The position numbers and the translations under genes were made by a program. From assembly GCF_965342175.1 (NCBI RefSeq), contig NZ_CBDRBL010000016.1, positions 1 through 64,000 of the forward strand: 64,000 bases of DNA, given 5' to 3'. This DNA is from Actinacidiphila sp965342175 (GTDB lineage: Bacteria > Actinomycetota > Actinomycetes > Streptomycetales > Streptomycetaceae). How positions within the stretch are numbered: position 1 is the first letter of the stretch; the number at the start of each line of letters is the position of its first letter. This document shows positions 32,860-41,826 of this stretch, one piece after another. The notes under the pieces were generated by a model. That model searched no databases and was not told the origin of the DNA. It saw only the letters and a program-made list of their open reading frames with translations.

Positions 32860-33007
32860 GACGCGGCCCCTTTGCACGGAGGGAAGGTTAACGACGGTTC
32901 TCAAGGGTGCTGTCAATGTACTGAGGGGTGGAGCCGGCGGTCACCCGGCGGACAGTGTGATCGCGCGCACGTTGCGTGACCACATGGACCGGGCGTCCAC
33001 TGGAGTC

Positions 33008-33436
33008 ATGCTGACGCGAATCGACCACATCGGCATCGCCTGCTTCGATCTCGACACGACCGTCGAGTTCTACCGTGCCACCTACGGCTTCGAGGTGTTC
33101 CACACCGAGGTCAACGAGGAGCAGGGCGTGCGCGAGGCGATGCTCAAGATCAACGAGACCTCCGACGGCGGAGCCTCCTACCTCCAGCTGCTGGAGCCCG
33201 TCCGCGACGACTCCCCCGTCGCCAAGTGGCTGGCCAAGAACGGCGAGGGGGTGCATCACATCGCCTTCGGAACCGAGGACGTCGACGCGGAAGCGGCGGC
33301 CGTCCGCGACAAGGGGGTGCGGGTCCTGTACGACAGCCCGCGCAGGGGCTCCATGGGGTCGCGGATCACCTTCCTGCATCCCAAGGACTGCCACGGAGTG
33401 CTCACCGAGCTGGTCACCTCGGCCGAAGACCACTGA
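33008..33436 (+). CDS. mce: Methylmalonyl-CoA epimerase
   Basis: A 142-residue vicinal-oxygen-chelate protein that interconverts (2R)- and (2S)-methylmalonyl-CoA between propionyl-CoA carboxylase and methylmalonyl-CoA mutase. Metal-ligand positions of the family are present: His in IDHIGIACFDL near residue 7, the Gln of YLQLLEP, the His pair GVHHIAFGTED and the Glu in VLTELVT near the end. Length is standard. It is divergent from the thiolase gene. The stop at 33434-33436 overlaps a possible -35 box for scy. Confidence 0.94.
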   Translation: MLTRIDHIGIACFDLDTTVEFYRATYGFEVFHTEVNEEQGVREAMLKINETSDGGASYLQLLEPVRDDSPVAKWLAKNGEGVHHIAFGTEDVDAEAAAVRDKGVRVLYDSPRRGSMGSRITFLHPKDCHGVLTELVTSAEDH

Positions 33437-33462
33437 CCGGAGGCGACTCGCCCCGGTAGAGT
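33433..33462 (+). promoter_or_regulatory. Possible scy promoter overlapping the mce stop
   Basis: CTGACC, 18-bp spacer, TAGAGT. It would give a leader of about 110 nt before the scy start at 33581. Boxes are only partly consensus. Confidence 0.35.
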
Positions 33463-33580
33463 GGCCTGGCGACCCCGGGGTGGGCTGGGGTACCTGCCCG
33501 CGCCTCGGCGTGGGATCGGACACAATTCTCCGAAGGCTCCGCGGTGAACGGGGCCCCGGGGAATCTCACTCGGTTGGCGG

Positions 33581-36500
33581 GTGGGTACACCAGGAGACGG
33601 ATGGGACCGCGCAGTGCGGGGCTACGACCGCTACGAGGTTGAGGACGACCACCTCTCGCAGTTCGAGGCCGAGATGGAGCGGCTTCGCAAGGAGCGGGAC
33701 AAGGTCGTCCAGCATGCCGAAGACCTCGGCTACCAGGTCGAGGTGCTGCGCGCCAAGTTGCACGAGGCGCGCCGCAACCTCGCGAGCCGCCCTGCCTACG
33801 ACAACCTCGGCCACCAGGCCGACCAGTTGCTGCGCAACGCCCAGATCCAGGCGGACCAGTTGCGCGCCGACGCCGAGCGGGAGCTGCGCGAGGCCCGCGC
33901 GGCCACCCAGCGGCTGCTGCAGGAGCAGGCCGAGCACCAGGCCCGCGTGGAGGCCGAGTGGCACGCCGAGGCCGTCGCCAGGCGCCGCCGGCTGGACGAG
34001 GAGCTGGCCGAGCGCCGCAGCAACGTCGAGAGCCACGTCAACGAGAACGTGGCCTGGGCCGAGCAGTTGCGCGCCCGCGCCGAGTCGCAGGCCCGCCGGC
34101 TCATGGAGGAGACCCGCGCCGAGTCGGAGGCCGCGCTGGCCGCCGCCCGCGCCGAGGCCCAGCGGATCGCCGAGGGCGCCCGGGACCGGCTGGAGGCCGA
34201 TGCGGCGGCCGCCCGGGCCGAGGCCGAGCAACTGCTGCGCCGGGCCCGCGCGGACGCCGAGCGGCTGCTGAACGCCGCGGCCACCCAGGCCCAGGAGGCC
34301 ACCGCCCAGGCCGAGCAGCTGCGTGCCTCCACCCAGAGCGACGCCGACCAGGCGCGCGCCCAGGCCGGCGAACTCTCGCGTTCCGCCGAGGAGAAGCTGC
34401 GCGCGGCCGAGGAGAAGCTGCGCGAGGCGCAGAGCGAGGCCGACCGGCTCCGCGAGGAGGCCGCGGCGAGCGCCGCCAAGCGGCTGGCCACGGTCGACGC
34501 CGACAACGAGCAGCGCACCCGTACGGCCAAGGCGGAGGTCGCGCGGCTGGTCGCCGAGGCGACCAAGGAGGCGGAGGCCGCCAAGGCCGAGGCCGAGCAG
34601 ATCCTCGCCGACGCCAAGGCCGAGGCGGAGCGGCTGCGCGACCAGGCGCAGGAGACCGCGAGGTCCGAGGCGGCCGAGGACGCGGCGGCCGCTCTCGCCA
34701 AGGCGGCCCGTACCGCCGAGGAGGTCCTCACCAAGGCCACCGAGGACGCCCGCGCCACCACCCGCGCCGCGAGCGAGGAGGCCGAGCGCATCCGCCGCGA
34801 GGCGGAGACCGAGGCGGACCGGCTGCGCAGCCAGGCCGAGGAGTCCGCCGAGGAGCTGCTCGGCACCGCCAAGGACGACACCAAGGAGTACCGCGCCAAG
34901 ACGGTCGAGCTTCAGGAGGAGGCCCGCAGGCTGCGCGGCGAGGCCGAGCAGCTGCGCGCCGAGGCGGTCGCCGAGGGCGAGCGCATCCGCGGCGAGGCGC
35001 GGCGCGAGGCGGTGCAGCAGATCGAGGGGGCGGCCCGGTCCGCCGAGGAGCTGCTGACCAAGGCGAAGGCCGACGCCGCGGAGCACCGCCAGAAGGCCAC
35101 CGCCGACTCGGAGAAGGCCCGCACCGAGGCGATCGAGCGCGCCGCGAGCCTGCGCAAGCAGGCAGACGAGCTGCTGGAGCGCGCCAGGGGTGAGGCCGAG
35201 CAGATCCGCACCGAGGCCGAGCAGCAGGCGGAGCAGGTACGGGAGGACGCCGAGGGCGCCGGCCGGACGCTGCGTGAGGAGGCCGAGCGGGCCGCCCAGC
35301 GGCTGCGCGAGGAGGCCGAGGCCGATCTGGTCCGGCTGCGCGAGGAGGCCGAACGCCGCATCACCGCCGCCGAGGAGGCGCTGCGCGAGGCCCGCGCGGA
35401 GGCGGAGCGGCTGCGCCGCGAGACCGCCGAGGAGGCGGCCGCGCTGCGCACGGAGGTCGCCGAGCGGGTCCGCGGGCTGCAGGAGCAGGCCGAGCAGGAG
35501 ACGGCGCGGCTGCGCGACGAGGCCGCCGCCGACGCGTCCAAGACCCGGGCCGAGGCCGAGCAGCTCGCCGTGCGGCTGCGGGGCGAGGCCGCCGCCGAGG
35601 CGGAGCAGCTGCGCACCGAGGCCCAGGAGACCGCCGACCGGCTGCGGGCCGAGGCGCAGGAGACGGCGGCACGGCTGCGGGCCGAGGCGGCCGAGGCGCT
35701 GTCCGCCGCCCAGGAGGAGGCCGCGCGGCGCCGCCGGGAGGCCGAGGAGCTGCTGAGCGCGGCGCGCGGCGAGGCCGAGCAGGAGCGCGCGCAGGCCGGC
35801 CGCGAGGGCGAGGAGCTGCTGGCGGCCGCTCGCAAGCGGGTGGAGGAGGCCGGCGCCGAGGCGGAGCGGCTGGTCGGCGAGGCCGAGCGGCACGCGGCCG
35901 AGCTGGTCGGCGCGGCCGAGCAGACCGCCCAGCAGGTGCGGGACTCGGTGCACGGGCTGCACGAGCAGGCCGAGGAGGAGATCGCGGGCCTGCGCTCGGC
36001 GGCCGAGCACGCCGCGGAGCGCCTGCGGTCCGAGGCCCAGGAGGCCGCGGACCGGCTGCACGCGGACGCCAACGCCGAGCGCGAGCGCGCCACCGAGGAC
36101 GCCCAGCGGATGCGCCGCGAGGCGCAGGAGGAGGCCGCCGAGGCCCGCCGGCTGGCCGACCGCACGGTCGGCGAGGCGATCGAGGAGGCCGACCGGCTGC
36201 GGGCGGAGACCCGTGCGGACGCCGACCGGCAGCGTGCGGAGGCCGCGGAGCAGGCCGACCGACTGCTCACCGAGGCCATCGAGGAGGCGGACCGGCTGCG
36301 CGCCGACGCCGACGCACGGGCCGAGGAGACCGTGGCCAAGGCGCAGCGCGACGCCGAGCGGCTGGGCATCCTGGCCAAGGACGCCCTCGACGCCGCGGAG
36401 CGCGACGCCGAGGAGCGCCGCCGCGCGGCCGAGGAATCGCTGGTCGCCGCCGAGGCGGAGGGCCGCCGCATCCTGGACGAGGCGCGCGACGAGGCCAACA

Positions 36501-37510
36501 GGCGCCGCACGGACGCGGCCCAGCAGGCCGACCAGCTGATCACCAAGGCCCGCGCGGAGGCGGAGCGGCTGGGCATCCTCGCCAAGGACTCCCTGGAGTC
36601 CGCCGAACGGGACGCCGAGGCGGCCCGGGCGGAGTCCGACCGGATCCGCGACGAGGCGCGCGAGGACGCCAACAAGCGCCGCGCCGAGGCCGCGGAGCAG
36701 GCGGACGAACTCGTCTCCCGGGCGCAGGGCGAGGCGCTGAAGATCGGCGCCGCCGCGGAGGAGCAGGCCGACACCATGGTCGGCGCCGCCCGCACGGAGG
36801 CCGAGCGGATCGTCGCCGAGGGCACGGCGGAGAGCAACACCATGGTGGAGCGCGCCCGTACGGACGCCGACACCCTGCTGGGAGAGGCGCGCAGGGACGC
36901 GACCGCCATCCGCGAGCGCGCCCAGGAGCTGCGGCAGCGCGTCGAGGCCGAGGTCGAGGAGCTCCACGAGCGGGCACGTACCGAGTCGGCCGCCACGATG
37001 AAGTCGGCGGGCGAGCGGGTGGACAAGCTGGTCGCGGCCGCCACGGAGCAGCTGGAGAAGGCGGAGGCCAAGGCCCGCGAACTGGTCGCGGACGCCGAGG
37101 CCAAGGCCGAGGAGACGCGGTCCACCGCGAGCGCCGAGGCCAGCAAGGTCCGCATCGCCGCGGTGAAGAAGGCCGAGGAACTGCTCAAGGGGGCCGAGCA
37201 GAAGAAGAACGAGGCCGAGCGCGAGGCGGAGCGGGTGCGCGGCGAGGCCCGCGCCGAGGCCGAGCGCATCGTGGCCGAGGGCAAGAAGGAACTCGAGGTG
37301 CTCAGCCGGCGCCGCCAGGACATCAACGCCGAGATCACCCGGGTGCAGGATGTCCTCGAGGCGCTGGAGTCATTCCAGCAACCGAACGACGGAGGTAAGG
37401 GCAACGGTCAGAACGCCACACCGAACGGCAAGAACGCGGTCACTGCTGGTGCAGCAGCCGGTACGACACGGACAGGGAGCAAGCGGTCCGACGATGCGCC
37501 ACTCGATTGA
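33581..37510 (+). CDS. scy: Polar scaffold coiled-coil protein Scy
   Basis: A 1,309-residue, almost wholly coiled-coil protein, the Streptomyces cytoskeletal element that gathers DivIVA and FilP at hyphal tips and sets branching. The sequence is Ala/Glu/Arg-rich with endless heptad/hendecad patterns (AEAERLREEA-like units); the family is known for a 51-residue repeat. A short DivIVA-like N-terminal part (HLSQFEAEMERLRKERDKVV, then YQVEVLRAKLHEARR) precedes it, and the last 45 residues are disordered (Asn/Gly/Thr-rich). Start: GTG 33581, with GTG 33614 (VRGYDRYEVEDD) an alternative 33 bp later that matches how I remember homologues beginning. filP follows after a 103-bp gap. Any translation of the opposite strand is an artefact of the repeat. 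Confidence 0.93.
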   Translation: MGTPGDGWDRAVRGYDRYEVEDDHLSQFEAEMERLRKERDKVVQHAEDLGYQVEVLRAKLHEARRNLASRPAYDNLGHQADQLLRNAQIQADQLRADAERELREARAATQRLLQEQAEHQARVEAEWHAEAVARRRRLDEELAERRSNVESHVNENVAWAEQLRARAESQARRLMEETRAESEAALAAARAEAQRIAEGARDRLEADAAAARAEAEQLLRRARADAERLLNAAATQAQEATAQAEQLRASTQSDADQARAQAGELSRSAEEKLRAAEEKLREAQSEADRLREEAAASAAKRLATVDADNEQRTRTAKAEVARLVAEATKEAEAAKAEAEQILADAKAEAERLRDQAQETARSEAAEDAAAALAKAARTAEEVLTKATEDARATTRAASEEAERIRREAETEADRLRSQAEESAEELLGTAKDDTKEYRAKTVELQEEARRLRGEAEQLRAEAVAEGERIRGEARREAVQQIEGAARSAEELLTKAKADAAEHRQKATADSEKARTEAIERAASLRKQADELLERARGEAEQIRTEAEQQAEQVREDAEGAGRTLREEAERAAQRLREEAEADLVRLREEAERRITAAEEALREARAEAERLRRETAEEAAALRTEVAERVRGLQEQAEQETARLRDEAAADASKTRAEAEQLAVRLRGEAAAEAEQLRTEAQETADRLRAEAQETAARLRAEAAEALSAAQEEAARRRREAEELLSAARGEAEQERAQAGREGEELLAAARKRVEEAGAEAERLVGEAERHAAELVGAAEQTAQQVRDSVHGLHEQAEEEIAGLRSAAEHAAERLRSEAQEAADRLHADANAERERATEDAQRMRREAQEEAAEARRLADRTVGEAIEEADRLRAETRADADRQRAEAAEQADRLLTEAIEEADRLRADADARAEETVAKAQRDAERLGILAKDALDAAERDAEERRRAAEESLVAAEAEGRRILDEARDEANRRRTDAAQQADQLITKARAEAERLGILAKDSLESAERDAEAARAESDRIRDEAREDANKRRAEAAEQADELVSRAQGEALKIGAAAEEQADTMVGAARTEAERIVAEGTAESNTMVERARTDADTLLGEARRDATAIRERAQELRQRVEAEVEELHERARTESAATMKSAGERVDKLVAAATEQLEKAEAKARELVADAEAKAEETRSTASAEASKVRIAAVKKAEELLKGAEQKKNEAEREAERVRGEARAEAERIVAEGKKELEVLSRRRQDINAEITRVQDVLEALESFQQPNDGGKGNGQNATPNGKNAVTAGAAAGTTRTGSKRSDDAPLD

Positions 37511-37522
37511 GCGGTCATTGTG

Positions 37523-37546
37523 CACAGTTACTGGACAGTGACTGTG
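37523..37546. promoter_or_regulatory. Near-perfect 24-bp inverted repeat between scy and filP
   Basis: CACAGTTACTG-GA-CAGTGACTGTG: 11-bp arms with one mismatch and a 2-bp centre. It lies 13 bp after the scy stop and overlaps the -35 region (TGTGAG, 37543-37548) of a possible filP promoter whose -10 box is TAGGAT at 37567-37572. Confidence 0.5.
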
Positions 37547-37613
37547 AGGCACGCCGCCTGGGCCCCTAGGATTCCCCCCATCACCCCACCCGGTCTGAGT
37601 TGACAGGATCCTC

Positions 37614-38546
37614 ATGAGCGACACTTCCTCCCCCTTCGGCTTCGAGCTCGTGCGGCGTGGATACGACCGCGGGCAGGTGGACGACCGCATCACCAAGCTG
37701 GTCGCCGACCGTGACAGCGCACTGGCCCGGATCAACGCGCTGGAGAAGCGCATCGAGGAGCTCCACCTCGAGACGCAGAACGCGCAGGCGCAGGTCAACG
37801 ACGCCGAACCGTCCTACGCCGGTCTCGGCGCCCGCGTCGAGAAGATCCTTCGCCTCGCCGAGGAGGAGGCGAAGGACCTGCGCGACGAGGCCCGCCGTGC
37901 CGCCGAGCAGCACAGGGAGCTGGCCGAGTCCGCCGCCGCCCAGGTGCGCAACGACGCGGAGTCCTACGCCGCCGAGCGCAAGGCGAAGGCCGAGGACGAG
38001 GGCGAGCGCATCGTCGAGAAGGCCAAGGGTGAGGCCGGTCAGCTGCGCACCGACGCGCAGAAGGACGCGCAGGCCAAGCGCGAGGAGGCGGACGCCCTCT
38101 TCGAGGAGACCCGCGCCAAGGCGGCCCAGGCCGCCGCCGACTTCGAGACCAACCTGGCCAAGCGCCGCGAGCAGTCCGAGCGCGACCTGGCGTCCCGTCA
38201 GGCCAAGGCCGAGAAGCGCCTCGCCGAGATCGAGCACCGCGCCGAGCAGCTCCGCCTGGAGGCCGAGAAGCTGCGCACCGACGCCGAGCGCCGCGCCCGC
38301 CAGACGGTGGAGACCGCGCAGCGCCAGGCCGAGGACATCGTGGCCGACGCGAACGCCAAGGCGGACCGTATCCGCAGCGAGTCCGAGCGCGAGCTGGCGG
38401 CGCTCACCAACCGCCGCGACAGCATCAACGCCCAGCTGACCAACGTCCGCGAGATGCTGGCCACGCTGACCGGCGCGGCGGTCGCCGCGGCCGGCGCCCC
38501 CTCCGACGACGAGCCCGTCTCGCGCAGCGTCCCGGCCCAGCGCTGA
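37614..38546 (+). CDS. filP: Filament-forming coiled-coil protein FilP
   Basis: A 310-residue intermediate-filament-like protein that interacts with DivIVA and Scy at growing hyphal tips and affects cell stiffness. The first 60 residues are DivIVA-like (FELVRRGYDRGQVDDRITKL), followed by a long coiled coil of Ala/Glu/Arg/Lys from about residue 75 to 285 with hendecad spacing, and a short disordered end. Composition and repeat type match Scy, of which it is a short relative. ATG 37614 lies in an independent unit: a near-palindrome and promoter-like boxes precede it and a terminator follows. Confidence 0.93.
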   Translation: MSDTSSPFGFELVRRGYDRGQVDDRITKLVADRDSALARINALEKRIEELHLETQNAQAQVNDAEPSYAGLGARVEKILRLAEEEAKDLRDEARRAAEQHRELAESAAAQVRNDAESYAAERKAKAEDEGERIVEKAKGEAGQLRTDAQKDAQAKREEADALFEETRAKAAQAAADFETNLAKRREQSERDLASRQAKAEKRLAEIEHRAEQLRLEAEKLRTDAERRARQTVETAQRQAEDIVADANAKADRIRSESERELAALTNRRDSINAQLTNVREMLATLTGAAVAAAGAPSDDEPVSRSVPAQR

Positions 38547-38569
38547 CGCTCCGGACGGCGCCGGAACGG

Positions 38570-38604
38570 ATCGAGCCCCCCGCCTCCTCGGCGAGGGGCT
38601 CGAT
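38570..38604 (+). terminator. Terminator of filP
   Basis: ATCGAGCCCC / GGGGCTCGAT 10-bp stem, one mismatch, then CGCC/GGCG and a 5-nt loop, 23 bp after the filP stop. Confidence 0.8.
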
Positions 38605-38675
38605 GATTCCGGGAACACAAACGGGTGCCTGAATTCCGGGTGCATGGCCCCTCGCGGCCGCATAGTGTATACCGC

Positions 38676-39662
38676 ATGATCGAGTTGCAGGGGCTGACCA
38701 AGCGGTACGGCGACAAGACCGCGGTGGACGACCTCACCTTCACGGTGCGGCCGGGGGTGGTCACCGGCTTCCTCGGTCCCAACGGGGCGGGGAAGTCCAC
38801 GACGATGCGCATGATGCTGGACCTGGACAGGCCGACCAGCGGCAGCATCCGCATCGACGGGAAGCACTACCGCGAACTCCACGAACCGCTCAAGCACATC
38901 GGGGCGTTGCTGGAGGCCAAGGCCGTGCACGGCGGCCGCACGGCGTACAACCATCTGCTGTGCCTGGCCCAGTCCAACCGCATCCCGCGCCGCCGGGTCG
39001 ACGAGGTGCTGGAGGTCGTCGGTCTCGCACCCGTCGCCAAGAAGCGCTCCAAGGGCTTCTCCCTCGGTATGGGACAGCGCCTCGGCATCGCCGTGGCGCT
39101 GCTCGGCGACCCCGAGATCCTGATGTTCGACGAGCCGGTCAACGGACTGGACCCGGAGGGCATCCACTGGATCCGCAACCTGATGAAGGGACTGGCCGCC
39201 CAGGGCCGGACGGTCTTCGTCTCCAGCCATCTCATGAGCGAGATGGCGCTGACAGCGGACCACCTGATCGTGATCGGCCGCGGGAAGCTGATGGCGGACA
39301 CGACGATGGCGGACTTCATCACCGCGAACTCCCGCTCCTATGTGCGCGTCCGCACGCCCGAGCCGGAGAAGCTGAAGGACGCGCTGGCGGCCGCGTCGAT
39401 CACCCCGGTGCTCGACGGCGAAGGCGCCTTCGAGATCGAGGACGTGGAGCCGGCCACGATCGGCGAACTCGCCGCCAGCCACCAGCTGGTGCTGCACGAG
39501 CTCAGCTCCCAGCAGGCCTCTTTGGAGCAGGCATTCATGCAACTCACCGCGCAATCGGTGGAGTACCACGCCGGCGGCCCCGCAGCGGAGAGCGGCGAGG
39601 CCGCCGCCCCCGCGCCCCAGTGGGGTGCCGCCTGGAACACGCGCGCCGGAAAGGAAGCCTGA
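38676..39662 (+). CDS. ABC transporter ATP-binding protein (pair 1)
   Basis: A 328-residue ATPase of an ABC-2-type exporter. Motifs: Walker A GPNGAGKST near residue 38, signature SLGMGQRLG, Walker B ILMFDEPVNGLDPEG and the H-loop FVSSHLMSEM. The last 100 residues form a regulatory extension typical of CcmA/DrrA-like ATPases, then an Ala/Glu-rich tail. The ATG at 38676 is preceded by a TAGTGT box 7 bp away and no Shine-Dalgarno, so the message may be leaderless. The partner permease starts 2 bp after the stop. Substrate unknown. Confidence 0.92.
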   Translation: MIELQGLTKRYGDKTAVDDLTFTVRPGVVTGFLGPNGAGKSTTMRMMLDLDRPTSGSIRIDGKHYRELHEPLKHIGALLEAKAVHGGRTAYNHLLCLAQSNRIPRRRVDEVLEVVGLAPVAKKRSKGFSLGMGQRLGIAVALLGDPEILMFDEPVNGLDPEGIHWIRNLMKGLAAQGRTVFVSSHLMSEMALTADHLIVIGRGKLMADTTMADFITANSRSYVRVRTPEPEKLKDALAAASITPVLDGEGAFEIEDVEPATIGELAASHQLVLHELSSQQASLEQAFMQLTAQSVEYHAGGPAAESGEAAAPAPQWGAAWNTRAGKEA

Positions 39663-39663
39663 C

Positions 39664-40440
39664 ATGGCAGCGACCACCGCTGTTCTGCAGTCGGAGTGGA
39701 CCAAGGTCAGGACCGTCCGGTCGACCGTGTGGACGCTGGCGTCGGCCGCCGTCTCCACCATCGTCATCAGCGGTCTGTTCTGCCTGCTCTTCCGCACCCA
39801 GTGGGACACCATCGAAGAGGGCGCCCGCGCCCAGTTCGACCCCACGGCCCAGAGCCTGTCCGGTCTCTTCCTCGGCCAGCTCGCGCTGATCACCTTCGGC
39901 GTGCTGATCATCTCCAGCGAGTACAGCACGGGCATGATCCGGGCCTCGCTCTCGGCGGTGCCGCAGCGCGCGGCCTTCTACTTCTCCAAGGTCGCCGTCG
40001 CGGCCGGCATCACCTTCGTCCTCGGGCTGATCGTCAGCTTCGTCTCCTTCTTCGTCGGGCAGGCCATCCTCGGCGGTGACCTCGCCACCTCGATCAGCGA
40101 TCCGGGAGTGCTGCGCGCGGTCTTCGGGGCCGGCCTCTACATGACGCTGATGGTGCTCTTCGCGGTCGGCGTCGCGGCGATGCTGCGCAGCCCGCTGGTC
40201 TCGCTGGGCATCCTCATCCCCTTCTTCTTCCTGGTCTCCGGCATCCTCTCGGCCGTGCCGGGAGCCAAGAGCGTGGCCCGGTACTTCCCGGACCAGGCCG
40301 GCAGCACGATCATGCGGGCGACGATCCCGCCGAACGACCCCGCGCCGTACGGCCCGTGGAGCGGCCTCGGCATCATGGCGCTGTGGGTGGTCGCCGCGCT
40401 GATCGGCGGCTACGTGCTGCTGAAGAAGCGGGACGCCTGA
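39664..40440 (+). CDS. ABC-2 transporter permease (pair 1)
   Basis: A 258-residue membrane permease. Six hydrophobic helices are visible (TVWTLASAAVSTIVISGLFCLLF, LGQLALITFGVLIISSEY, AAGITFVLGLIVSFVSFFVG, LYMTLMVLFAVGVAAML, LGILIPFFFLVSGILSAV, IMALWVVAALIGGYVLL). The motif EYSTGMIRASL after helix 2 is typical of this ABC-2 subgroup. It pairs with the ATPase just upstream and ends at a very strong terminator. It is paralogous to the permease at 41823-42692. Confidence 0.92.
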   Translation: MAATTAVLQSEWTKVRTVRSTVWTLASAAVSTIVISGLFCLLFRTQWDTIEEGARAQFDPTAQSLSGLFLGQLALITFGVLIISSEYSTGMIRASLSAVPQRAAFYFSKVAVAAGITFVLGLIVSFVSFFVGQAILGGDLATSISDPGVLRAVFGAGLYMTLMVLFAVGVAAMLRSPLVSLGILIPFFFLVSGILSAVPGAKSVARYFPDQAGSTIMRATIPPNDPAPYGPWSGLGIMALWVVAALIGGYVLLKKRDA

Positions 40441-40459
40441 CCGCCGCCTGGTGATCCGG

Positions 40460-40496
40460 GCCCGCAGGGGCGGGAACCGACCCCGCCCCTGCGGGC
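40460..40496 (+). terminator. Terminator between the two ABC pairs
   Basis: Perfect 15-bp stem (GCCCGCAGGGGCGGG / CCCGCCCCTGCGGGC) with a 7-nt loop, 19 bp after the permease stop. Confidence 0.85.
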
Positions 40497-40545
40497 CTCC
40501 TCACCTCTCGGGGGCGACGCGGACCGTCCGCCTGGGGGGCGAAGC

Positions 40546-41826
40546 ATGATCGAGGCAAGCGGCCTCACCAAGACCTACGGCAGCAAGACCGCCGTCGCCA
40601 ACCTGTCCTTCCAGGTGCGGCCCGGCGCCGTGACCGGCTTCCTGGGGCCCAACGGCTCCGGCAAGTCGACCACGATGCGGATGATCCTGGGCCTGGACAC
40701 CCCGACGGCGGGGCGGGTGACCGTCGGCGGGCTGCCGTACCGGCACCTGCCCAACGCCGCCCGCCGGGTGGGTGCGCTGCTGGACGCCAAGGCCGTGCAC
40801 GGCGGACGCAGCGCGCGCCAGCACCTGCTGTGCCTGGCGCAGCTGTCCGGGATACCGGACCGCCGGGTGGACGAGGTGCTGGCGGCGGTGGGCCTGCGGG
40901 AGGTCGCGCACCGGCGCTCGCGGGGCTTCTCGCTCGGCATGGGGCAGCGCCTCGGCATCGCGGCGGCGCTGCTGGGCGACCCCGAGGTGCTGCTGTTCGA
41001 CGAGCCGGTCAACGGACTGGACCCGGAGGGCATCCACTGGGTACGGCATCTGATGCGCGGACTGGCCGCGGAGGGCCGTACCGTCTTCGTCTCCTCGCAC
41101 CTGATGAGCGAGATGGCGCTGACCGCCGACCACCTGATCGTGATCGGCCGCGGGCAGCTGCTGGCCGACATGAGCGTCAAGGACTTCATCGCCCACCACT
41201 CCGCCGGCTTCGCGATGGTGCGCACCCCGGAGGTCGCCGCGGACCGCGAGAAGCTGACGAAGGCGCTCACCGAAGCGGGCGCGCAGGTGCAGCAGGAGCA
41301 GGACGGCGCCCTGCGCGTGACCGGTCTGGAGCTGCCGCGGATCAGCGACCTCGCCCACGAGGCCGGGGTACGGCTGTGGGAGCTCTCCCCGCACCAGGCC
41401 TCGCTCGAGGAGGCCTACATGCGCCTGACCAACGGCGCGGTGGACTACCGCTCCTCGGCCGACCCGCGGCAGGGCCTGCGGCAGCCCGCCACCGCGCCTG
41501 CGCCGGGCGGGTGGGGCGCGCCGCCGCAGGGACCGTGGCCGCATCCCGTCCCGCAGCAGTCGCCGTACGGGCACGGGTATCCGCAGCAGTCGCCGTACGG
41601 GCACGGCCACGGGTATCCGCAGCAGCCGTACGCCCCGCCGGTGCAGCCGGGCCCCGGGGCGGCGCCGGCCGCGGCGTCCTTCACCCCCTACGCGCAGCTG
41701 CCGGCTCCCCCCGCCCGGCCCGTGCCGCCGGCCGCGCCGGCCTTTCCCCCGCCGCCGGCCGCGCCGTCCGCCCCGCCCGGCGCGCAGCCGACCCAGCCGA
41801 CCCAGCCCGCCGAGGACGCCCGATGA
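40546..41826 (+). CDS. ABC transporter ATP-binding protein with low-complexity tail (pair 2)
   Basis: A 426-residue ATPase closely similar to the one at 38676-39662, with Walker A GPNGSGKST, signature SLGMGQRLG and Walker B LLFDEPVNGLDPEG. After about residue 305 it has a 120-residue extension rich in Pro, Gln, Gly, Tyr and Ala, with repeated QSPYGHGYPQ units encoded by a roughly 30-bp DNA repeat near 41556-41630. Such a tail is absent from pair 1. It overlaps the permease gene by 4 bp. The substrate is unknown; the tail may mediate assembly or binding. Confidence 0.92.
   Translation: MIEASGLTKTYGSKTAVANLSFQVRPGAVTGFLGPNGSGKSTTMRMILGLDTPTAGRVTVGGLPYRHLPNAARRVGALLDAKAVHGGRSARQHLLCLAQLSGIPDRRVDEVLAAVGLREVAHRRSRGFSLGMGQRLGIAAALLGDPEVLLFDEPVNGLDPEGIHWVRHLMRGLAAEGRTVFVSSHLMSEMALTADHLIVIGRGQLLADMSVKDFIAHHSAGFAMVRTPEVAADREKLTKALTEAGAQVQQEQDGALRVTGLELPRISDLAHEAGVRLWELSPHQASLEEAYMRLTNGAVDYRSSADPRQGLRQPATAPAPGGWGAPPQGPWPHPVPQQSPYGHGYPQQSPYGHGHGYPQQPYAPPVQPGPGAAPAAASFTPYAQLPAPPARPVPPAAPAFPPPPAAPSAPPGAQPTQPTQPAEDAR
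41556..41630 (+). repeat. In-frame repeat encoding the Gly/Tyr/Gln tail of the second ABC ATPase
   Basis: Near-identical units of CCGCAGCAGTCGCCGTACGG plus GCACGGGTAT, the second with a 6-base insertion (GGCCAC). All changes keep the reading frame. Confidence 0.75.

Noticed and set aside
33566..37404. Very long minus-strand open frames opposite scy, up to about 1,130 codons, Leu/Gly/Ala- or Ser/Arg-rich
   Set aside because: They are created by the Ala/Glu/Arg coiled-coil repeats of scy on the plus strand; their composition has no family likeness and codon use is wrong.
33566..38546. The Ala/Glu-rich repeats as a possible CRISPR or satellite array
   Set aside because: They encode a coiled coil in frame, vary at every unit and have no spacers.
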